DNA of 64,000 bases. Origin: Amblyomma americanum. Lineage: Eukaryota; Arthropoda; Arachnida; Ixodida; Ixodidae. The stretch is taken from assembly GCF_052857255.1 (NCBI RefSeq), contig NC_135504.1, positions 140,394,121 through 140,458,120 on the forward strand, given 5' to 3'. The notes beneath the pieces are model-generated. The model made no database searches and had not been told where the DNA came from. It saw only the letters and a list, made by a program, of their open reading frames with translations. This document shows positions 47,101 through 58,525 of this stretch, in pieces. Within the stretch, counting starts at the first letter, position 1, and every line of letters begins with the position of its first letter. The translations under genes and the position numbers were made by a program.

Positions 47101-50100
47101 AGAAACTCTACGCTGGAGAAACTCCGCACTGGAGCAACTCCGCGTTGGAGAAACTCCGCGCTGGAGAAACTCCGTGCTGCATAAATCTGCGCTGGAGAAA
47201 CTCCGGGCTGGAGAAACTCCGCGCTGGAGAAACTCCGTGCTGGACAAACTCCGCGCTGGAGAAACTCCGTGTTGGAGAAACTCTGCGCTGGAGAAACTTC
47301 GCGTTCGAGAAACTGCGCGTTGGAGAAACTCCGCGTTGGAGAAACTCCGCGTTGGAGAAAGTCCGCGTTGGAGAAAGTCCGCGTTGGAGAGAGTCCGCGA
47401 TGGAGAAACTCCGCGCTGGAGAAACTCCGCGTTTGAGAAACTGCGAACTGGAGAAACTCCGCGATGGAGACACTCCGCGCTGGAGAAACTCCGCGCTGGA
47501 GAAACTCCGTGTTGGAGAAGCTCCGTGTTGGGGAAACTTCGCGTTGGAGAAACGGCGCGTTGGGGAAGCTCCGCGCTGGAGAAACTCAGTGTTGGAGAAA
47601 CTCCGTGTTGGAGAAACTCCGCGCTGGAGAAACTTCGCGTTGGAGAAACTGCGCTTTGGAGAAACTCCGCGTTGGAGAAAGTCCGCGATGGAGAAACTCC
47701 GCGATGGAGAAACTCCGCGCTGGAGAAACTCCGAGTTTGAGAAACTCCGAACTGGAGAAACTCCGCGATGGAGACACTCCGCGCTGGAGAAACTCCGCGC
47801 TGGAGAAACTCCGTGTTGGAGAAACTCCGTGTTGGAGAAACTCCGCCTTGGAGAAACTTCGCTTTGAAGAAACGGCGCGTTGGAGAAACTCCGCGTTAGA
47901 GAAACTCCGCGCTTGAAACACCGCGCTGGAGAAAGTCCGCGTCGGAGAAGGTCCGCGTTGGAGAAAGTCCGCGTTGGAGAAACTCCGTGTTGGAGAAACT
48001 CCGCCTTGGAGAAAGTCAGCCCTGGAGAAACTCCGCGTTGTATAAACTCCGCGCTTGAGAAACTCCGCGATGGAGAAACTCCGCAACGGACAAACTCCGC
48101 GATGGAGAAATTCCGCGTTGGAGGAAAGTCCGCGTTGGAGAAAAGTCCGCTCTGGAGAAACTCTACGCTGGAGAAACTCCGCGCTGGAGCAACTCCGCGT
48201 TGGAGAAACTCCGCGCTTGAGAAACTCCGTGCTGCATAAAATCTGCGCTGGAGAAACTCCGGGCTTGATAAACTCCGCACTGGAGAAACTCCGTGGTGGA
48301 CAAACTCCGCGCTGGAGAAACTCCGTGTTGGAGAAACTCCGCGATGGAGAAGCTTCGCGTTGGAGAAACTGCGCGTTGGAGAAACTCCGCGTTGGAGAAA
48401 CTCCGCGTTGGAGAAAGTCCGCGTTGGAGAAAGTCCGCGTTGGAGAGAGTCCGCGATGGAGACACTCCGCGCTGGAGAAACTACGCGTTTGAGAAACTCC
48501 GAACTGGAGAAACTCCGCGATGGAGACACTCCGCGCTGGAGAAACACCGCGCTGAAGAAACTCCGTGTTGGAGAAACTCCGTGTTGGAGAAACTTCGCGT
48601 TGGAGAAACGGCGCGTTGGAGAAACTCCGCGTTGGAGAAACTCCGCGCTTGAAACACACTGCGCTGGAGAAACTCCGCGTTGGAGAAAGTCCGCGTAGGA
48701 GAAGGTCCGCGTTGGAGAAAGTCCGCGTTGGAGAAAGTCCGTGTTGAAGAAAGTCCGCGCTGGAGAAACTCCGCGTTGGATAAACTCCGCGCTGGAGAAA
48801 CTCCGCGACGGACAAACTCCGCGATGAAGAAACTCCTCTGCGTTGGAGAAAGTCCGCGTCGGAGGAGGTCCGCGTTGGAGAAAGTCCGCGCTGGAGGAAC
48901 TCCGCGTTGTATAAACTCCGCGCTGGAGAAACTCCGCGACGGACAAACTCCGCGATGGAGAAACTCCGCGTTGGAGTAGAGTCCGCTCTGGAGAAACTCC
49001 GTGCTGGACAAACTCCGCGCTGGAGAAACTCTGTGTTGGAGAAACTCCGCGCTGGAGAAACTTCGCGTTGGAGAAACTCCGCGTTGGAGAAAGTCCGCGT
49101 TGGAGAAATTCCGCGTTGGAGAGAGTCCGCGATGGAGAAACTCCGCGCTGGAGAAACTCCGCGTTTGAGAAACTGCGAACTGGAGAAACTCAGCGATGGA
49201 CACTCCGCGCTGGAGAAACTCCGTGTTGGAGAAGCTCCGTGTTGGGGAAACTTCGCGTTGGAGAAACGGCGCGTTGGGGAAGCTCCGCGTTGGAGAAAGC
49301 CCGCGTTGGAGAAGGTCCGCGTTGGAGAAAGTCCGCGTTGAAGAAAGTCCGCGTTAGAGAAAGTCCGCGCTGGAGAAACTCTTCGTTGGATGAACTCCGC
49401 GCTGGAGATACTCCGCGATGGAGAAACTCCGCGAGGGACGAACTCCGCGATGGAGAAACTCCGCTTTGGTCAAAAGTCCGCGTTGGAGAAAAGTCCGCGT
49501 TGGAGAAAAGTCCGCATTGGAGAAAAGTCAGCGCTGGAGAAACTCCACGCTGGAAAAACTCCGCGCTGGAGAAGCTCCGCGCTGGAGAAACTCCGCGCTG
49601 GAGAAGCTCTGCGCCGGAGAAACTCCGCGCTGGAAAATCTCCGCGATGGAGAAACTCCGCGTTGGTGAAAGTCCGCGTTGGAGAAAAGTCCGCGTTGGAG
49701 AAAAGTCCGCTTTGGAGAAAAGTCAGCGCTGGAGAAATTCCACGCTGGAAAAACTCCGCGCTGGAGAAGCTCCGCGCTGGAAAAACTCCGCGCTGGAGAA
49801 GCTCTGCGCTGGAGAAACTCCGAGTTGGAGAAACTGCACTGGAGAAGCTCAGCGTTTGAAAAACTCCGCACTGGATAAACTCCGTGTTTGAGAAACTCCG
49901 CGATGGAGCAACTCCGCGCTGGAGAAGCTTCGAGTTGGAGAAACTCCGCACTGGAGAAGCTGCGCGTTTGAGAAACTCCGCACTGGAGAAACTCCGCGTT
50001 TGAGAAACTCCGCGCTGGAGAAATTCCTGGCTGGAGAAACTCCGTGCTGGAGAAACTCCGCGCTGGACAAACTCCGCGCTGGAGAAACTCCGTGTTGGAG

Positions 50101-51510
50101 AAACTCCGTGTTGGAGAAACTCCACGCTGGAGAAACTTCGCGTTGGAGAAACTGAGCTTTGGAGAAACTCCGCGTTGGAAAAAGTCCGCGATGGAGAAAC
50201 TCCGCGCTGGAGAAACTCCGCGTTTGAGAAACTCCGAACTGGAGAAACTCCGCGATGGAGACACTCCGCGCTGGAGAAACTCCGATTTGGAGAAACTTCG
50301 CTTTGAAGAAACGGCGCGTTGGAGAAACTCCGCGTTAGAGAAACTCCGCGCTTGAAACACACCGCGCTGGAGAAATTCTGCGTTGGAGAAAGTCCGCGTT
50401 GGAGAAACTCCGTGTTGTAGAAACTCCGCCTTGGAGAAACTTCGCGTTGAAGAAACGGCGCGTTGGAGATACTCCGCGTTGGAGAAACTCCGCGCTTGAA
50501 ACACACCGCGCTGGAGAAATTCCGCGTTGGAGAAAGTCCGCGTTGGAGAAGGTCCGCGTTGGAGAAAGTCCGCGTTGGAGAAAGTCCGCGCTGGAGAAAC
50601 TCCGCGTTGTATAAACTCCGCGCTGTAGAAACTCCGCGATGGAGAAACTCCGCGACGGACAAACTCCGCGATGGAGAAATTCCGCGTTGGAGAAAAGTCC
50701 GCTCTGGAGAAACTCTACGCTGGAGAAACTCCGCACTGGAGCAACTCCGCGCTGGAGAAACTCCGCGCTGGACAAACTCCGTGCTGCATAAAATCTGCGC
50801 TGGAGAAACTCCGGGCTGGAGAAACTCCGCGCTGGAGAAACTCCGCGTTGTATAAACTCCGCGCTGTAGAAACTCCGCGATGGAGAAACTCTACGCTGGA
50901 GAAACTCCGCACTGGAGCAACTCCGCGTTGGAGAAACTCCGCGCTGGACAAACTCCATGCTGCATAAAATCTGCGCTGGAGAAACTCCGGGCTGGAGAAA
51001 CTCCGTGCTGGACAAACTCCGCGCTGGAGAAACTCCGTGTTGGAGAAACTCCGCGCTGGAGAAACTTCGCGTTGGAGAAACTGCGCGTTGGAGAAACTGC
51101 GCGTTGGAGAAACTCCGCGTTGGAGAACGTCCGCGTTGGAGAAAGTCCGCGTTGGAGAGAGTCCGCGATGGAGAAACTACGCGCTGGAGAAACTCCGCGT
51201 TTGAGAAACTGCGAACTGGAGAAACTCCGCGATGGAGACACTCCGCGCTGGAGAAACTCCGCGCTGGAGAAACTCCGTGTTGGAGAAGCTCCGTGTTGGG
51301 AAAATTCGCGTTGAAGAAACGGCGCGTTGGAGAAGCTCCGCGTTGGAGAAACTCCGCGCTTGAAACACACCGCGCTGGAGAAACTCCGCGTTGGAGAAAG
51401 TCCGCGTTGGAGAAGGTCCGCGTTGGAGAAAGTCCGCCTTGGAGAAAGTCCGCGTTGTAGAAACTCCGCGTTGAAGAAAGTCCACGTTGGAGAAAGTCCG
51501 CGCAGGAGAA

Positions 51511-54330
51511 ACTCCGCGTTGGATAAACTCCGCACTGGAGAAACTCCGCGATGGAGAAACTCCGCGACGGACAAACTCCGCGATGGAGAAACTCCGCGCT
51601 GGAGGAACTCAGCGATGGAGAAACTCCGCACTGGAGAAACTCCGCGTTTGAGAAATTCCGGGCTGGAGAAACTCCGCGCTGGAGAAACTCCGGGCTGGAG
51701 AAACTCCGCGCTGGGGAAACTCCGCGCTGGAGAAACTCCGCGCTGGAGAAACTCCGTGTTGGAGAAACTCCGTGTTGGAGAAACTCCGTGTTGGAGAAAC
51801 TTCGCATTGGAGAAACTCCGCGCTGGACGAAATCCGTGACGGACAAACTCCGCGATGAAGAAACTCCGCGTTGGTGATGAAAGTCCACGTTGGAGAAAAG
51901 TCCGCGTTGGAGAAAAGTCCGCGGTGGAGAAAATCTACGCTCGAGAAACTCCGCACTGGAGCAACTCCGCGTTTGAGAAACTCCTCGCTGGAGAAACTCC
52001 GTGCTGCATAAAATCTGCGCTCGAGAAACTACGCGCTGGAGATACTCCGCGCTGGAGAAACTCCGCGCTGGAGAAAATCCGCGCTGGAGAAACTCCGCGA
52101 TGGAGAAACTCCGTGTTTGAGAAACTCCGCGCTGGAGAAACTCCGCGACGGAGAAACTCAGCGCTGGAGTAACTCCACGCTGGAGAAACTCCGTGTTGGA
52201 GAAACTCGGTGTTGGAGAAACTCTGCGCTGGAGATATTTCGCGTTGGAGAAACTCCGCGTTGAAGAAACTCCGCGTTGGTGAAAGTCTGCGTTGGAGAAA
52301 AGTCCGCGTTGGAGAAAAGTCCGCTTTGGAGAACAGTCAGCGCTGGAGAATCCACGCTGGAAAAACTCCGCGCTGGAGAAGCTCCGCGCTGGAGAAACTC
52401 CGCGCTGGAGAAACTCCGAGTTGGAGAAACTCTGCACTGGAGAAGCTCAGCGTTTGAGAAACTCCTCACTGGAGAAACTCCGTGTCTGAGAAACTCCGCG
52501 ATGGAGCAACTGCGCGCTGGAGAAACTCCGAGTTGGAGAATCTCCGCACTGGAGAAGCTCCGCGATTGAGAAACTCCGCACAGGAGAAACTCCGCGTTTG
52601 AGAAACTCCGCGCTGGAGAAATTCCGGGCTGGAGAAACTCCGTGCTGAATAAACTCCGCGCTGGACAAACTCCGCGCTGGAGAAACTCCGTGTTGGAGAA
52701 ACTCCGTGTTGGAGAAACTCCACGCTGGAGAAACTTCGCGTTGGAGAAACTGAGCTTTGGAGAAACTCCGCGTTGGAGAAAGTCCGCGTTGTAGAAAGTC
52801 CGCGATGGAGAAACTCCGCGCTGGAGAAACTCCGCGTTTGAGAAACTCCGAACTGGAGAAACTCCGCGATGGAGACACTCCGGGCTGGATAAACTCCGCG
52901 CTGGAGAAACTCCGTGTTGGAGAAACTCCGTGTTGGAGAAACTCCGCCTTGGAGAAACTTCGCTTTGAAGAAACGGCGCGTTGGAGAAACTCCGCGTTAG
53001 AGAAACTCCGCGCTTGAAACACACCGCGCTGGAGAAACTCTGCGTTGGAGAAAGTCCGCGTCGGAGAAGGTCCGCGTTTGAGAAAGTCCGCGTTGGAGAA
53101 ACTCCGTGTTGTAGAAACTCCGCCTTGGAGAAATTTCGTGTTGAAGAAACGGCGCGTTGGAGATACTCCGCGTTGGAGAAACTCCGCGCTTGAAACACAC
53201 CGCGCTGGAGAAACTCCGCGTTGGAGAAAGTCCGCGTTGGAGAAAGTCCGCGTTGGAGAAAGTCCGCGTTGGAGAAACTCCGCGTTGAAGAAAGTCCGCG
53301 TTGGAGAAAGTCCGCGCTGGAGAAACTCCGCGTTGTATAAACTCCGCGCTGGAGAAACTCCGCGATGGAGAAACTCCGCGACGGACAAACTCCGCGATGG
53401 AGAAACTCCGCGTTGGACAAAAGTCCGCTCTGGAGAAACTGTACGCTGGAGAAACTCCGCACTGGAGCAACTCCGCGTTGGAGAAACTCCGCGCTGGAGA
53501 AACTCCGTGCTGCATAAATATGCGCTGGAGAAACTCCGGGCTGGAGAAACTCCGCGCTGGAGAAACTCCGTGCTGGACAAACTCCGCGCTGGAGAAACTC
53601 CGTGTTGGAGAAACTCCGCGCTGGAGAAACTTCGCGTTGGAGAAACTGCGCGTTGGAGAAACTCCGCGTTGGAGAAACTCCGCGTTGGAGAAAGTCCGCG
53701 TTGGAGAAAGTCCGCGTTGGAGAGAGTCCGCGATGGAGAAACTCCGCGCTGGAGAAACTCCGCGTTTGAGAAACTGCGAACTGGAGAAACTCCGCGATGG
53801 AGACACTCCGCGCTGGAGAAACTCCGTGTTGGAGAAGCTCCGTGTTGGGGAAACTTCGCGTTGGAGAAACGGCGCGTTGGGGAAGCTCCGCGCTGGAGAA
53901 ACTCAGTGTTGGAGAAACTCCGTGTTGGAGAAACTCCGCGCTGGAGAAACTTCGCGTTGGAGAAACTGCGCTTTGGAGAAACTACGCGTTGGAGAAAGTC
54001 CGCGTTGTAGAAAGTATGCGTTGGAGAAAGTCCGCGATGGAGAAACTCCGCGATGGAGAAACTCCGCGCTGGAGAAACTCCGAGTTTGAGAAACTCCGAA
54101 CTGGAGAAACTCCGCGATGGAGACACTCCGCGCTGGAGAAACTCCGCGCTGGAGAAACTCCGTGTTGGAGAAACTCCGTGTTGGAGAAACTCCGCCTTGG
54201 AGAAACTTCGCTTTGAAGAAACGGCGCGTTGGAGAAACTCCGCGTTAGAGAAACTCCGCGCTTGAAACACCGCGCTGGAGAAACTCCGCGTTGGAGAAAG
54301 TCCGCGTCGGAGAAGGTCCGCGTTGGAGAA
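51511..54330. repeat. 2,820-bp tandem block, copy 1
   Basis: All 47 rows of 60 bases in this block match the rows exactly 2,820 bases later; I see no difference. It contains rare private variants (GACGAAATCCGTGACGG, GCATAAATATGCGCTGG) that are repeated in copy 2. Confidence 0.9.
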
Positions 54331-57150
54331 ACTCCGCGTTGGATAAACTCCGCACTGGAGAAACTCCGCGATGGAGAAACTCCGCGACGGACAAACTCCG
54401 CGATGGAGAAACTCCGCGCTGGAGGAACTCAGCGATGGAGAAACTCCGCACTGGAGAAACTCCGCGTTTGAGAAATTCCGGGCTGGAGAAACTCCGCGCT
54501 GGAGAAACTCCGGGCTGGAGAAACTCCGCGCTGGGGAAACTCCGCGCTGGAGAAACTCCGCGCTGGAGAAACTCCGTGTTGGAGAAACTCCGTGTTGGAG
54601 AAACTCCGTGTTGGAGAAACTTCGCATTGGAGAAACTCCGCGCTGGACGAAATCCGTGACGGACAAACTCCGCGATGAAGAAACTCCGCGTTGGTGATGA
54701 AAGTCCACGTTGGAGAAAAGTCCGCGTTGGAGAAAAGTCCGCGGTGGAGAAAATCTACGCTCGAGAAACTCCGCACTGGAGCAACTCCGCGTTTGAGAAA
54801 CTCCTCGCTGGAGAAACTCCGTGCTGCATAAAATCTGCGCTCGAGAAACTACGCGCTGGAGATACTCCGCGCTGGAGAAACTCCGCGCTGGAGAAAATCC
54901 GCGCTGGAGAAACTCCGCGATGGAGAAACTCCGTGTTTGAGAAACTCCGCGCTGGAGAAACTCCGCGACGGAGAAACTCAGCGCTGGAGTAACTCCACGC
55001 TGGAGAAACTCCGTGTTGGAGAAACTCGGTGTTGGAGAAACTCTGCGCTGGAGATATTTCGCGTTGGAGAAACTCCGCGTTGAAGAAACTCCGCGTTGGT
55101 GAAAGTCTGCGTTGGAGAAAAGTCCGCGTTGGAGAAAAGTCCGCTTTGGAGAACAGTCAGCGCTGGAGAATCCACGCTGGAAAAACTCCGCGCTGGAGAA
55201 GCTCCGCGCTGGAGAAACTCCGCGCTGGAGAAACTCCGAGTTGGAGAAACTCTGCACTGGAGAAGCTCAGCGTTTGAGAAACTCCTCACTGGAGAAACTC
55301 CGTGTCTGAGAAACTCCGCGATGGAGCAACTGCGCGCTGGAGAAACTCCGAGTTGGAGAATCTCCGCACTGGAGAAGCTCCGCGATTGAGAAACTCCGCA
55401 CAGGAGAAACTCCGCGTTTGAGAAACTCCGCGCTGGAGAAATTCCGGGCTGGAGAAACTCCGTGCTGAATAAACTCCGCGCTGGACAAACTCCGCGCTGG
55501 AGAAACTCCGTGTTGGAGAAACTCCGTGTTGGAGAAACTCCACGCTGGAGAAACTTCGCGTTGGAGAAACTGAGCTTTGGAGAAACTCCGCGTTGGAGAA
55601 AGTCCGCGTTGTAGAAAGTCCGCGATGGAGAAACTCCGCGCTGGAGAAACTCCGCGTTTGAGAAACTCCGAACTGGAGAAACTCCGCGATGGAGACACTC
55701 CGGGCTGGATAAACTCCGCGCTGGAGAAACTCCGTGTTGGAGAAACTCCGTGTTGGAGAAACTCCGCCTTGGAGAAACTTCGCTTTGAAGAAACGGCGCG
55801 TTGGAGAAACTCCGCGTTAGAGAAACTCCGCGCTTGAAACACACCGCGCTGGAGAAACTCTGCGTTGGAGAAAGTCCGCGTCGGAGAAGGTCCGCGTTTG
55901 AGAAAGTCCGCGTTGGAGAAACTCCGTGTTGTAGAAACTCCGCCTTGGAGAAATTTCGTGTTGAAGAAACGGCGCGTTGGAGATACTCCGCGTTGGAGAA
56001 ACTCCGCGCTTGAAACACACCGCGCTGGAGAAACTCCGCGTTGGAGAAAGTCCGCGTTGGAGAAAGTCCGCGTTGGAGAAAGTCCGCGTTGGAGAAACTC
56101 CGCGTTGAAGAAAGTCCGCGTTGGAGAAAGTCCGCGCTGGAGAAACTCCGCGTTGTATAAACTCCGCGCTGGAGAAACTCCGCGATGGAGAAACTCCGCG
56201 ACGGACAAACTCCGCGATGGAGAAACTCCGCGTTGGACAAAAGTCCGCTCTGGAGAAACTGTACGCTGGAGAAACTCCGCACTGGAGCAACTCCGCGTTG
56301 GAGAAACTCCGCGCTGGAGAAACTCCGTGCTGCATAAATATGCGCTGGAGAAACTCCGGGCTGGAGAAACTCCGCGCTGGAGAAACTCCGTGCTGGACAA
56401 ACTCCGCGCTGGAGAAACTCCGTGTTGGAGAAACTCCGCGCTGGAGAAACTTCGCGTTGGAGAAACTGCGCGTTGGAGAAACTCCGCGTTGGAGAAACTC
56501 CGCGTTGGAGAAAGTCCGCGTTGGAGAAAGTCCGCGTTGGAGAGAGTCCGCGATGGAGAAACTCCGCGCTGGAGAAACTCCGCGTTTGAGAAACTGCGAA
56601 CTGGAGAAACTCCGCGATGGAGACACTCCGCGCTGGAGAAACTCCGTGTTGGAGAAGCTCCGTGTTGGGGAAACTTCGCGTTGGAGAAACGGCGCGTTGG
56701 GGAAGCTCCGCGCTGGAGAAACTCAGTGTTGGAGAAACTCCGTGTTGGAGAAACTCCGCGCTGGAGAAACTTCGCGTTGGAGAAACTGCGCTTTGGAGAA
56801 ACTACGCGTTGGAGAAAGTCCGCGTTGTAGAAAGTATGCGTTGGAGAAAGTCCGCGATGGAGAAACTCCGCGATGGAGAAACTCCGCGCTGGAGAAACTC
56901 CGAGTTTGAGAAACTCCGAACTGGAGAAACTCCGCGATGGAGACACTCCGCGCTGGAGAAACTCCGCGCTGGAGAAACTCCGTGTTGGAGAAACTCCGTG
57001 TTGGAGAAACTCCGCCTTGGAGAAACTTCGCTTTGAAGAAACGGCGCGTTGGAGAAACTCCGCGTTAGAGAAACTCCGCGCTTGAAACACCGCGCTGGAG
57101 AAACTCCGCGTTGGAGAAAGTCCGCGTCGGAGAAGGTCCGCGTTGGAGAA
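54331..57150. repeat. 2,820-bp tandem block, copy 2
   Basis: Identical by eye to 51511-54330. The junction at 54330/54331 lies within a normal unit, after GTCCGCGTTGGAGAA, so the block boundaries can be placed only to within one unit. Confidence 0.9.
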
Positions 57151-58525
57151 AGTCCGCGTTGGAGAAACTCCGTGTTGGAGAAACTCCGCCTTGGAGAAAG
57201 TCAGCCCTGGAGAAACTCCGCGTTGTATAAACTCCGCGCTGGAGAAACTCCGCGATGGAGAAACTCCGCAACGGACAAACTCCGCGATGGAGAAATTCCG
57301 CGTTGGAGGAAAGTCCGCGTTGGAGAAAAGTCCGCTCTGGAGAAACTCTACGCTGGAGAAACTCCGCGCTGGAGCAACTCCGCGTTGGAGAAACTCCGCG
57401 CTTGAGAAACTCCGTGCTGCATAAAATCTGCGCTGGAGAAACTCCGGGCTTGAGAAACTCCGCACTGGAGAAACTCCGTGCTGGACAAACTCCGCGCTGG
57501 AGAAACTCCGTGTTGGAGAAACTCCGCGCTGGAGAAGCTTCGCGTTGGAGAAACTGCGCGTTGGAGAAACTCCGCGTTGGAGAAACTCCGCGTTGGAGAA
57601 AGTCCGCGTTGGAGAAAGTCCGCGTTGGAGAGAGTCCGCGATGGAGACACTCCGCGCTGGAGAAACTACGCGTTTGAGAAACTCCGAACTGGAGAAACTC
57701 CGCGATGGAGACACTCCGCGCTGGAGAAACTCCGTGTTGGAGAAGCTCCGTGTTGGGGAAACTTCGCGTTGGAGAAACGGCGCGTTGGGGAAGCTCCGCG
57801 CTGGAGAAACTCAGTGTTGGAGAAACTCCGTGTTGGAGAAACTCCGCGCTGGAGAAACTTCGCGTTGGAGAAACTGCGCTTTGGAGAAACTCCGCGTTGG
57901 AGAAAGTCCGCGTTGTAGAAAGTATGCGTTGGAGAAAGTCCGCGATGGAGAAACTCCGCGATGGAGAAACTCCGCGCTGGAGAAACTCCGAGTTTGAGAA
58001 ACTCCGAACTGGAGAAACTCCGCGATGGAGACACTCCGCGCTGGAGAAACTCCGCGCTGGAGAAACTCCGTGTTGGAGAAACTTCGTGTTGGAGAAACTC
58101 CGCCTTGGAGAAACTTCGCTTTGAAGAAACGGCGCGTTGGAGAAACTCCGCGTTAGAGAAACTCCGCGCTTGAAACACCGCGCTGGAGAAACTCCGCGTT
58201 GGAGAAAGTCCGCGTCGGAGAAGGTCCGCGTTGGAGAAAGTCCGCGTTGGAGAAACTCCGTGTTGGAGAAACTCCGCCTTGGAGAAAGTCAGCCCTGGAG
58301 CAACTCCGCGTTGTATAAACTCCGCGCTGGAGAAACTCCGCGATGGAGAAACTCCGCAACGGACAAACTCCGCGATGGAGAAATTCCGCGTTGGAGGAAA
58401 GGCCGCGTTGGAGAAAAGTCCGCTCTGGAGAAACTCTACGCTGGAGAAACTCCGCGCTGGAGCAACTCCGCGTTGGAGAAACTCCGCGCTTGAGAAACTC
58501 CGTGCTGCATAAAATCTGCGCTGGA
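56617..58525. repeat. 1,088-bp offset duplication inside the satellite
   Basis: The variant-unit order from about 56617 recurs from 57705 (offset 1,088 = 68 x 16). It does so with few changes until about 58525, where copy 2 lacks some units. The same 1,088 offset appears between 62097 and 63185, and the block at 57705 reappears at 62753 (offset 5,048). Confidence 0.65.

Larger units (their letters stand above)
24315..57150. repeat. Long-period higher-order repeat marked by seven copies of one block
   Basis: The same ordered run of variant units starts at about 24315, 26450, 28666, 36228, 42497, 52757 and 55577. The spacings are 2135, 2216, 7562, 6269, 10260 and 2820 bp. Copies at 36228 and later share a private change (GCGTTTGAG for GCGTTGGAG about 315 bases in, e.g. 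36546 and 42815) that the first three lack, so they descend from one another by block duplication. Spacing differences reflect internal gains and losses. Confidence 0.75.

Noticed and set aside
52447..55257. 936-codon minus-strand open frame in the satellite (also 36468-39071, 28906-31236, 42737-45067, 55267-57714)
   Set aside because: Consequence of a 16-bp unit without stops; both strands and all frames are open, block offsets are not multiples of 3, and there is no promoter, splice or start context.
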